Assembly (NCBI RefSeq): GCF_002843425.1
Contig: NZ_NKXO01000010.1
Span: 1 to 64,000, forward strand
Origin: Raineya orbicola
GTDB lineage: Bacteria > Bacteroidota > Bacteroidia > Cytophagales > Thermonemataceae
Direction of reading: 5' to 3'
DNA: 64,000 nucleotides
Position 1 is the first letter of the stretch; the number at the start of each line of letters is the position of its first letter. The notes beneath the pieces are model-generated. The model ran no database searches and was not told where the DNA came from. It saw only the letters and a list, made by a program, of their open reading frames with translations. The position numbers and the translations under genes are program-made. Shown one piece after another: positions 32,688-40,089 of the stretch.

Positions 32688-33500
32688 ATGAAAAACTTTT
32701 TGCTATTGAGTTGCCTGATTGCCGTCTTTCCATCTTTTGCCCAAAAAGGCAAACTTTTTATTATTGGCGGAGGCAAAAGACCGCCCGAACTTGTGCAAAG
32801 AATGTTGCAAGAAGCTACTCTTGATAAAGGAGGTTATGCGGTGATTATTCCTTTTGCCAGCAGTGAGCCTGACTCCGCTGTTTTTTATGCCAAACAGCAA
32901 TTTTCAGAACGAAATATCAAAGTTTTTGCTATTCTACATAGCACTTTATCACAAAACGCTTTGGATAGTGTAAAAAACGCAAAACTTATCTATTTCACGG
33001 GAGGCGACCAAAATAAACTGATGAAAACTATTCGTACAACAGCTCTTTATCAAGCCATTTGGCAATGTTATGAGCAAGGGGGAATGATAGCAGGCACTTC
33101 GGCGGGGGCGGCTGTGATGAGTAAAAAAATGATTACAGGCAACGAAAAGCGTTATCCTGCTTATAGTCAGACTTTTCAGACTATTGAAGCAGAAAATATT
33201 GAGTTTGGCGAGGGAATGGGCTTTCTGGAAAAAACTATTATAGACCAACATTTCCTTGTGCGTAGCAGACACAATCGGCTTTTAAGTGCTGTTATTGAAT
33301 TTCCTGAATACCTTTGTGTAGGTATAGACGAAGCTACTGCTATTTTGGTACAAAACAAAAATGCCGAAGTAGTAGGAGATTCACAAGTGATTGTTTTTGA
33401 AAATCCCAAAAAAAGCAAAATTAAGCAAGGTATAAAGCTCGGTGGAAAAAATTTGCGAGTTTCTGTGTATGTAGCAGGTGAAAAGTTCAAAATTCGCTGA
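32688..33500 (+). CDS. Secreted cyanophycinase-like S51 serine peptidase
   Basis: A 270-residue protein with a signal peptide (MKNFLLLSCLIAVFPSFAQ) from ATG 32688; the frame extends upstream but only inside the glycosyltransferase gene. It matches cyanophycinase of family S51: FIIGGGKRPPELV, YFTGGDQNKLM, the nucleophile motif GTSAGAAVMS, and DQHFLVRSRHNRL. Cyanophycinases release Asp-Arg dipeptides from cyanophycin. No cyanophycin synthetase is in the window, so an extracellular scavenging role, or a different Asp-peptide substrate, is inferred. It is probably co-transcribed with the glycosyltransferase and ends at a terminator (33519-33563). Confidence 0.9.
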   Translation: MKNFLLLSCLIAVFPSFAQKGKLFIIGGGKRPPELVQRMLQEATLDKGGYAVIIPFASSEPDSAVFYAKQQFSERNIKVFAILHSTLSQNALDSVKNAKLIYFTGGDQNKLMKTIRTTALYQAIWQCYEQGGMIAGTSAGAAVMSKKMITGNEKRYPAYSQTFQTIEAENIEFGEGMGFLEKTIIDQHFLVRSRHNRLLSAVIEFPEYLCVGIDEATAILVQNKNAEVVGDSQVIVFENPKKSKIKQGIKLGGKNLRVSVYVAGEKFKIR

Positions 33501-33518
33501 AAGTACGTTTCCCAAGAG

Positions 33519-33563
33519 AAAAGCCACAATACCTTAAAAAAATTTCGGGTGTTTGTGGCTTTT
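33519..33563 (+). terminator. Terminator after the S51 peptidase gene
   Basis: Eleven-base arms (AAAAGCCACAA at 33519-33529 with TTGTGGCTTTT at 33553-33563), a partly paired inner region and a T-run after it, starting 18 bases past the stop codon. Confidence 0.75.
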
Positions 33564-33629
33564 TTCATTTTTTTTGCATAACTTGGTAGAAATAATTTTT
33601 ACTCTCACCACATAAACACTCAATAAGAT

Positions 33630-34751
33630 ATGTTTGGCTGGTTAAAAAAAACTAAAAAAGAAGCAGAGGACGAAATCCCTGAGAAGGTTATAGAAGCAAC
33701 CATCGCGGAAATGGAAGAAGCAATTCGTAAAGAAATTGCCTCACTGAACCTGCTTGCCAAGAATTACAAAGCTATTCAAGAAAAGGGCAACGAATTACAA
33801 TATAAAGCCTATGAATTAGGCAAGGAAGCTCTCCGAGTGGTAAAACAGGGTAATAGCTTAGAAGCCAAAAATCTACTTACCCACAAAGCAGATTGCGAAC
33901 TGCAGGTAAAAGAGTACCAAGAAATTGCCAAAGATATGGAAATCTCTATCCGTAAGTTGGAAAAGCAGGTTTCCAAAATGAAAGTGCAATTAGACCGTAC
34001 TAAATCCAAAAAAGCCATTCTTGTGGCTGAATACGCCAACGCCCAAACCCAAAAAGAACTATCTCAAAAATTGCAAGAGCTTGATATTCACACTGATGTC
34101 TTTGAAACCTCTATTATTCAAACGCAAGTAGAAGCAGGTTTGCAAGAAGACCCTATCTTGAAAGAATTTGAAAGCTTAAACATCTCCGAGAAATCCATTG
34201 AAAACCTGCAAAAAGAAGCCGAAATAGAAGAACAAAAGATAAAAGAACAACAAGAAAAAAATAAACAAAAGTATTTAGAAACTCTCGTAGGTAAAGACTT
34301 TTTCAAATCTACCTCGCCAGAAGATAAGCAAAAGCCTCTTGCTGAAAATTTTGTCAAAGAAAATTTAACTCAAAAAAAGTCGCAACTTATACAAGAATTC
34401 TGGGAAAAACAGGCTGATAACAAAAATGAAACTCTTTTTGAGGGCTTTTTCGGCAAAGACGTAAGTAAAAAAAATCTATCCGAAGCTAATATTGATGATT
34501 TTTTTGACGAAAACAGCAATTTTTGCATAAATATTGATAGCTTTCTACAAAAAAGCAATCAAGCAAAAATTATTCAGGATTTTTTCAGCGAAAGTGAAGC
34601 CCAAGAACTGGCAGAGATTGAAAAAACATTACAAAATAACTATGAAACACCTAAACCCGATTTGCAAAAAAAATTTGATGATTTTTTCAAAGATAAAACA
34701 AGCAAAAGCGATAAGCAAAAGCAAATTGACGACTTTTTCAAAAATACTTAA
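33630..34751 (+). CDS. PspA/IM30-like membrane-remodelling protein with repeated acidic-Phe-Phe motifs
   Basis: A 373-residue protein. Residues 1-215 are a coiled coil of PspA/IM30 (bacterial ESCRT-III-like) type: MFGWLKK start, AKNLLTHKADCELQVKEY and VQLDRTKSKKAILVAEYANAQTQ (about 118-140). Such proteins coat and repair the inner membrane. The 150-residue C-terminal extension is different: it holds eight short motifs of the pattern (I/F)-(D/E/Q)-x-F-(F/W/L), at about 221, 253, 270, 287, 301, 314, 348 and 365 (for example IDDFF, IIQDFF, FDDFF, QIDDFF), in otherwise charged, low-complexity sequence. They look like docking motifs for a partner. The gene heads a five-gene cluster, and its 3' end overlaps the following lipoprotein gene in another frame. 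Confidence 0.85.
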   Translation: MFGWLKKTKKEAEDEIPEKVIEATIAEMEEAIRKEIASLNLLAKNYKAIQEKGNELQYKAYELGKEALRVVKQGNSLEAKNLLTHKADCELQVKEYQEIAKDMEISIRKLEKQVSKMKVQLDRTKSKKAILVAEYANAQTQKELSQKLQELDIHTDVFETSIIQTQVEAGLQEDPILKEFESLNISEKSIENLQKEAEIEEQKIKEQQEKNKQKYLETLVGKDFFKSTSPEDKQKPLAENFVKENLTQKKSQLIQEFWEKQADNKNETLFEGFFGKDVSKKNLSEANIDDFFDENSNFCINIDSFLQKSNQAKIIQDFFSESEAQELAEIEKTLQNNYETPKPDLQKKFDDFFKDKTSKSDKQKQIDDFFKNT

Positions 34752-35439
34752 AGTTTTTATTTTTTGTGTGGCAAGCATAATAAGTATGGTTGCCTGCCAA
34801 AAAACGCTTGAACCTGACGATAAACGATTGGGATATGTGTATTTCCCTCTGGAAATCGGCAGATACGTAATTTACAATGTAGAAGAACTCACTTACCGAG
34901 TACCCAATAACGGCATACCCCAAAGAAGAGTTTATCAACTCAAAGAAATAGTTGCAGATACCTTTACAAACCTTTCGGGAGAAAAGCAGTTTGTTTTGGA
35001 GCGTTACACACGTACAAGTTTTGAAACTCCTTGGCAAATAGACTCAGTATGGAGTGCTTTGCGTACAGGTTCGCAGGCTATCAAATTTGAAAACAATGTT
35101 CCCTACGTCAAACTCGTATTTCCTACTGAAAATAATAAAACTTGGAACGGAAATGCTTACAACGATAAAGGAGAGCAAACTTACCGCATTACCGATTTTC
35201 GCAAACCTCAAACCTTTGGAGAGCTTTCTTTTCCCAACACACTCAAAGTAAATATGGGAAAAGACTCAAGTTTGGTTTCTCATATCCAGCGAGAAGAAAT
35301 TTTTGCTGAGAATGTCGGCTTGATATACTTGTTTCGCAAAAATATTCGTTATTTTTCAGACCCTCCTAATTTAGGGTTGGGAAAAATAGAATCAGGAAAA
35401 ATAGAAAAATTTACCATTGTTGATTATGGCAAAGAATAA
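34678..35439 (+). CDS. Hypothetical lipoprotein
   Basis: A lipoprotein of unknown function. The hydrophobic segment ILKVFIFCVASIISMVAC gives the lipobox MVAC; the mature protein is about 215 residues, beta-rich, with YVYFPLEIGRYVIYNVEEL, and resembles secreted Bacteroidota proteins annotated only as hypothetical. The start is uncertain: ATG 34678 gives a 40-residue leader, TTG 34726 gives an ideal 24-residue lipoprotein signal peptide. Either start lies inside the end of the PspA-like gene (overlap 26 or 74 bases), which suggests coupled translation. Its end overlaps the subtilase gene by 14 bases. Confidence 0.8.
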   Translation: MIFSKIKQAKAISKSKLTTFSKILKVFIFCVASIISMVACQKTLEPDDKRLGYVYFPLEIGRYVIYNVEELTYRVPNNGIPQRRVYQLKEIVADTFTNLSGEKQFVLERYTRTSFETPWQIDSVWSALRTGSQAIKFENNVPYVKLVFPTENNKTWNGNAYNDKGEQTYRITDFRKPQTFGELSFPNTLKVNMGKDSSLVSHIQREEIFAENVGLIYLFRKNIRYFSDPPNLGLGKIESGKIEKFTIVDYGKE

Positions 35440-37135
35440 AATTTTCGGATTTTGGGTGGTTTTTGTGTTGGTTTCGCACGCTTTCGCACAAGAAAAAAAG
35501 TTTTATTTCATTCCTTTCAAAGATAAAAACGGCACACCTTACCAAATTGATAATCCTTCCGCTTTTTTAAGTTCTAAAGCTGTTGAAAAAAAGAAAAAAT
35601 GGAATATCGCCATTAACGATGAAGATTTGCCCGTTTCACCTTCTTATGTTAGCCAAGTAAAAAACACAGGAGCAACTTTACAATACGCAAGCAAGTGGCT
35701 CAATGGAGTAGTTGCTCTTTGTAATGAAACACAAATCAATCAGATAAAAACTATGCCTTTCGTAAAAACAGAAGGCATCAAAGTTATTAAACCCAAGCCT
35801 ACTACCGAAAGCGAAAAACAAAAAAATAACAAACGCAGTTACAAATTTGCCGAAAATAAAGAAAGCACTTTTACCAAAAATTTTGGAGCCGAAAGCAAAG
35901 ATTATGGCTATTCTTTTACACAAATTCAGCAAATTGGAGCAGATGTGATGCATCGCAAAGGATTTTTTGGCGAAGGTATCGTGATAGCAGTTTTTGATTC
36001 AGGCTTTGCAGACGCCGACAAACAGACATATTTCCGACATCTCTTTGAAAACGGACAAATTCTTGGCACTTACGACTTTGTAATGAATGAGCCTTCCGTT
36101 TTTGAAGATGATAGCCACGGTAGAATGGTTCTTTCCTGCATTGCCGCTTGGCAAAAGGGAGAAATCATCGGCACAGCCCCCAAAGCAAAATTTTATTTGT
36201 TTCGTACCGAAGATGCTTCCAGTGAGTACCAAATAGAAGAATACAATTGGCTCGCCGCCGCTGAAAAAGCCGATAGTTTAGGCGTTGATATTATCAGTTC
36301 TTCGTTGGGCTATAATAAATTTGATGATACCTCTACCAGTTACAATTTGCAAAATATGGATGGTAAAACAGCCATTTCTACTATTGCCGCCGAAAAAGCC
36401 GCTCAAAAGGGTATAATAGTGGTTAGCAGTGCGGGAAACGAAGGCGGAAGCAGTTGGAACAAAATCACCGCTCCTGCTGATGCCTCCTCTATATTAAGCA
36501 TTGGGGCAGTAACTAACCGAGGAACTATTGCTTTTTTTAGCTCACAAGGCTATACCGAAGATGGCAGAGTAAAACCCGATGTCCTTGCTATGGGTAGTAG
36601 TACGGTGGTAGGTGCAAGTGATAGCCAAACGACTACTTCCAGTGGAACTTCCTTTGCTTGCCCGCTTGCGGCGGGTTTGGTGGCAGGTTTTTGGCAGGCT
36701 AACCCGCAACTTTCACCCAAACAAGTGGTAGAATATATTAGGCGTTCAGGAAATCAATACGAAAAGCCTGACCCCGTGTATGGATACGGCATTATGAGCT
36801 TTGTGCGTGCCGATTACCTTGCCAAAAAAGAAACTACCTCCAATGGTATTATGACAGGACAAAATCCTGACGAAATTACTTTTTACCCCAATCCTGTCCG
36901 TAAAAATGCCACAGATACTATCCCTCGCATAGCCTGGGGAGCAAGTTATCAGGGAAAAAACATTGAAATTCAAATTTTTAGCTCAAAAGGCAAAAAGATT
37001 TTCAAAGCTACTGCTAAAAATGTAGATAAGGAAACATCTCTGCCCGATATAAGCAAACTGCCCGCAGGCGAATATATTCTGACTATTTCGCCCAATTACA
37101 GCAGTAAACCTTCTTGGAAAATTGTTTTGGAATAG
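35426..37135 (+). CDS. S8 subtilisin-like protease with T9SS sorting domain
   Basis: A 569-residue secreted serine protease. It has a signal peptide (to about residue 22, SHAFAQ), a propeptide (25-120), and the S8 catalytic domain with Asp191 (VIAVFDSGF), His231 (DDSHGRMV), Asn338 (SSAGNEGG) and Ser409 (SSGTSFACP). The last 80 residues (ITFYPNPVRKNATD...LPAGEYILTISPNYSSKPSWKIVLE) form a type A T9SS sorting domain, so the enzyme is exported to the surface or medium. ATG 35426 is preferred over 35417 because the signal peptide begins there. It overlaps the lipoprotein gene by 14 bases and is followed after two bases by the amidase gene. Confidence 0.95.
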   Translation: MAKNKIFGFWVVFVLVSHAFAQEKKFYFIPFKDKNGTPYQIDNPSAFLSSKAVEKKKKWNIAINDEDLPVSPSYVSQVKNTGATLQYASKWLNGVVALCNETQINQIKTMPFVKTEGIKVIKPKPTTESEKQKNNKRSYKFAENKESTFTKNFGAESKDYGYSFTQIQQIGADVMHRKGFFGEGIVIAVFDSGFADADKQTYFRHLFENGQILGTYDFVMNEPSVFEDDSHGRMVLSCIAAWQKGEIIGTAPKAKFYLFRTEDASSEYQIEEYNWLAAAEKADSLGVDIISSSLGYNKFDDTSTSYNLQNMDGKTAISTIAAEKAAQKGIIVVSSAGNEGGSSWNKITAPADASSILSIGAVTNRGTIAFFSSQGYTEDGRVKPDVLAMGSSTVVGASDSQTTTSSGTSFACPLAAGLVAGFWQANPQLSPKQVVEYIRRSGNQYEKPDPVYGYGIMSFVRADYLAKKETTSNGIMTGQNPDEITFYPNPVRKNATDTIPRIAWGASYQGKNIEIQIFSSKGKKIFKATAKNVDKETSLPDISKLPAGEYILTISPNYSSKPSWKIVLE

Positions 37136-37137
37136 CT

Positions 37138-37944
37138 ATGCAAGAAAATTTGCACGTTACGTTTATTCAAAGTCATTTGCATTGGGAAAATATTACGGCA
37201 AATTTGGCAATGTTTGAAGAAAAAATTGCTTTTCTGCCACAAAGAACAGATATTATCATTTTGCCTGAAATGTTTAGCACGGGCTTTACGATGAACGCTT
37301 CACAACTTGCTGAATTTATGAACCAAAACACTTGCAAGTGGTTACAAAAACAAGCCGAGAAAATGCAAGCTGTGATGGTGGCAAGTGCTATCATCAAGGA
37401 AAATAGTCGTTTCTATAATCGTTTGCTTTGGGTAGAACCTTCGGGAAGTATAGATTTTTACGATAAAAGACACTTATTCAGCTTTGCAGGCGAAGATAAA
37501 GTTTTTACAGCAGGCACGAAAAGAATTATTAAAACTTGGAAGGGCTGGCATATATGCCCGCTGATTTGTTATGACTTACGTTTTCCTATTTGGAGCAGAA
37601 ATGTAAATTTAGCATACGACTTGCTGATTTATGTAGCTAATTGGCCCAATCCTCGCTTGCGAGCTTGGGATATACTCTTGCAGGCAAGAGCCATTGAAAA
37701 TCAAACCTACTGCATAGGCGTAAATAGAGCAGGGGTAGATGGAAACGGCTTACCCTATAACGGCAACTCTGCCGCCTATGACTTCAAAGGCGAAACGCTT
37801 GCAAAAGCAGAAAATGGCGAAGAAAAAGCCGTGCAAATTGTTTTAGAAAAAAATACTTTGCAAGAATATCGCCAAAAATTTACTGCTTATCTTGATGCAG
37901 ATGCCTTTGAGATAGTAGAAACAAGGGACAGGAGTTTAGGATAA
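37138..37944 (+). CDS. Omega-amidase / nitrilase-superfamily hydrolase (YafV/Nit2-like)
   Basis: A 268-residue cytosolic C-N hydrolase. The catalytic triad is Glu44 (ILPEMFSTGF), Lys110 (YDKRHLFSF) and Cys144 (PLICYDLRFPIW). The EMFSTGFTM and DKRHLF context is characteristic of the YafV/Nit2 omega-amidases, which hydrolyse alpha-ketoglutaramate and related amides in glutamine/methionine salvage. Start ATG 37138 lies two bases after the subtilase stop. The substrate assignment is by family resemblance. Confidence 0.92.
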   Translation: MQENLHVTFIQSHLHWENITANLAMFEEKIAFLPQRTDIIILPEMFSTGFTMNASQLAEFMNQNTCKWLQKQAEKMQAVMVASAIIKENSRFYNRLLWVEPSGSIDFYDKRHLFSFAGEDKVFTAGTKRIIKTWKGWHICPLICYDLRFPIWSRNVNLAYDLLIYVANWPNPRLRAWDILLQARAIENQTYCIGVNRAGVDGNGLPYNGNSAAYDFKGETLAKAENGEEKAVQIVLEKNTLQEYRQKFTAYLDADAFEIVETRDRSLG

Positions 37945-37951
37945 ATGCAAA

Positions 37952-39196
37952 ATGTTTTCCTTATTTTTACATATTCATACTGCTTGGCAAGCCTTACAGG
38001 GCAGAAAGTTAAGAGCTTTTTTGGCGGCTTTGGGTGTAACTTTTGCTGTGGCTTCAATGGTAGCTATTTTGGCAATTAGCAAAGGTTCACAGAAAGAATT
38101 GGAACAAGAAATGCAACTCATTGGGGCTAATACTATCATCATAACCCCCACAACAGAAAAGAAAAACTTTACTAAAAATTCTCGCGGTCTATGCCTACAA
38201 GATGCCGAAAACATTGCTCAAACTTATCCTAATTTAAGTTTCATTAGTCCTGAAATTCATCTAAAAACCTTTGCTTCTTCACAAAGCAAGTGGGTAAATA
38301 CAGATTTGTACGGCGTAAAAAATGATTACTTTCAGATGCTCAAACTTTCTTGCCTGAAAGGAGGCTTCTTCAATACCTATCAAATTCAAAACTTATTGCC
38401 TGTGTGTGTAATCGGGGCATCTTTGGAAAAAAAACTTTTCGGAGGAACTTCGGCTTTGGGCAAATATATTCGCCTTGATGACCAGTGGTTCAAGGTAATT
38501 GGAGTGATTCAGACGCAATATAGCACCCAAAATCTTGCAGAAAATTTGGGTATTCATTCCACCAATCTTTCTGTGTATATTCCCATAGAAAGTCTTGTAC
38601 ATCGTTTCCCATATAAAAAATTCATTCAAGTTTCAGGTAATCTTACTCATCAGCTACACAGAATTGTAGTGCAAGTAAGTGAAAATAGCCAATTGCTTAA
38701 AACCGCTGAAAGTCTGCAAAGAACTTTCCTCCGCTTACACGCAGGGCAAAATGATGTAGAAATTATTGTACCTGAGCAAATTTTGAAAGAAAAGCAAAAA
38801 ACTCAGCGTATGCTCACACAGCTATTAGGAGCAGTTACAGGTATAGCCTTGCTTATCGGAGGTATCGGAATAATGAATGTAATGCTTACTTCTGTATTAG
38901 AACGGCTGAAAGAAATCGGTATCCGAAAAGCCGTAGGAGCTAAACAAAGTGATATTCATTTACAATTTCTTTTTGAAAGTGTATTTATTTGTTTTTTGGG
39001 AGGGTTAGTGGGCTTGATTTTGGGTTATGTGCTTTCTTTTGTACTTCATCAGCAGATGCAAATCAGCATAGCATTTGATTTGCAAGGCACATTAATAGTA
39101 ATGTTTGTTCCTATTGCCATAGGCATTATTTTTGGGTGGTATCCTGCTCGCAAAGCCGCTCTGCAAGTTCCCGCTGAATTGTTACATAACGAATAA
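37952..39196 (+). CDS. ABC transporter permease of the MacB/FtsX type
   Basis: A 414-residue membrane protein: N-terminal helix (about 23-45), a large periplasmic MacB-PCD domain (50-280), then three helices at about 290-312, 335-360 and 375-398 with the conserved IGIMNVMLTSVLERLKEIGIRKAVGAKQSDI and PARKAALQVPAELL. These permeases transmit mechanical force across the membrane rather than move small solutes through a pore. No ATPase or membrane-fusion gene is adjacent. It lies seven bases after the amidase gene and closes the five-gene cluster. Confidence 0.93.
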   Translation: MFSLFLHIHTAWQALQGRKLRAFLAALGVTFAVASMVAILAISKGSQKELEQEMQLIGANTIIITPTTEKKNFTKNSRGLCLQDAENIAQTYPNLSFISPEIHLKTFASSQSKWVNTDLYGVKNDYFQMLKLSCLKGGFFNTYQIQNLLPVCVIGASLEKKLFGGTSALGKYIRLDDQWFKVIGVIQTQYSTQNLAENLGIHSTNLSVYIPIESLVHRFPYKKFIQVSGNLTHQLHRIVVQVSENSQLLKTAESLQRTFLRLHAGQNDVEIIVPEQILKEKQKTQRMLTQLLGAVTGIALLIGGIGIMNVMLTSVLERLKEIGIRKAVGAKQSDIHLQFLFESVFICFLGGLVGLILGYVLSFVLHQQMQISIAFDLQGTLIVMFVPIAIGIIFGWYPARKAALQVPAELLHNE

Positions 39197-39198
39197 CC

Positions 39199-40089
39199 TT
39201 ATTTGTATTTTGCATAGCGTCCTTTGTACCTTCTGCCATTATCGCGGTTATCACCAAATTTGCGGGCAATGCCAATATTATACACAAAACCGCTATACGT
39301 AAATAAGTCGGCTCGGCTACGTGTGCCATTCATTGTAAAGCCTAAACGCTCCTCATCAGGCGAAAGCGTGTAGGTACTTTCGTGTATGTTTTCTTGCTTA
39401 ATACGAAAACGGCTGTATTTGTTTAGAATAAACAAATAGCCTACATCGGCACGAAGCATCCAGCCCGGTGAAATAGGGAGCGAAATGCTTAAACGTGGCT
39501 TTACTCCCGATGCCTGATTGCGTAAGTAAAAATTAAGATTTGCTCTTCTTTCGTAAATTGCATCAACCATAGCAATTTGGCGGGTATTTTCTGGAAAATT
39601 ATATGAACCTATTTTGAATTGATTAAACAGCCATACGAAATCTACCACAGGACGAATGGTCAGCAATCTTTCGTTTTCGTAGTAAGTAAGCTCAAAATTC
39701 CAACCACCACCTACTTCTACACTTGTCAGAAATGGATTTGTAAAAATCCCATCAAAGCGAATTTCGCCAAAAAAACCTTTGGTAAAGCCTGCTTCTATGG
39801 CAAAATTAGCATTAAAAGCTATACTGCTTCCACCTTTGGTAGTTGCGGCAATGATGTTTTCTTGATTCAGAAACAAGGTGTCGGTATCGGGGTGGTCGTA
39901 ATTGAGTGCAAAAAGCGTAGGCGTCATTACGAGTTGTTTTGCCCCCAAAGAAAGTTGCATTGCCCAATAAGGTCTTGGCTCTTGATAAGAGCGTTGGGGT
40001 AACCACTTGCGTTTGGGAAGTTGTGCTTCTACTTCAAGTCCGCAGTATATTCCGAGAAGTGTAATCAGAAGTTTGAAAATAGTTTTCAT
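39199..40089 (-). CDS. Outer-membrane beta-barrel protein, hypothetical
   Basis: A 296-residue protein with signal peptide (MKTIFKLLITLLGIYCGLEVEA) and alternating aromatic/polar strands such as WAMQLSLGAKQLVMTP, GWMLRADVGYLFIL and NIGIARKFGD, typical of a medium-sized outer-membrane barrel. It starts directly after the permease stop codon (start 40089, stop 40090), so it is probably co-transcribed with the permease. No family is recognised. Confidence 0.75.
   Translation of the reverse strand: MKTIFKLLITLLGIYCGLEVEAQLPKRKWLPQRSYQEPRPYWAMQLSLGAKQLVMTPTLFALNYDHPDTDTLFLNQENIIAATTKGGSSIAFNANFAIEAGFTKGFFGEIRFDGIFTNPFLTSVEVGGGWNFELTYYENERLLTIRPVVDFVWLFNQFKIGSYNFPENTRQIAMVDAIYERRANLNFYLRNQASGVKPRLSISLPISPGWMLRADVGYLFILNKYSRFRIKQENIHESTYTLSPDEERLGFTMNGTRSRADLFTYSGFVYNIGIARKFGDNRDNGRRYKGRYAKYK

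Noticed and set aside
35417-35425. Upstream ATG for the subtilase gene
   Set aside because: It adds three residues before the signal peptide without support; ATG at 35426 is the better start.
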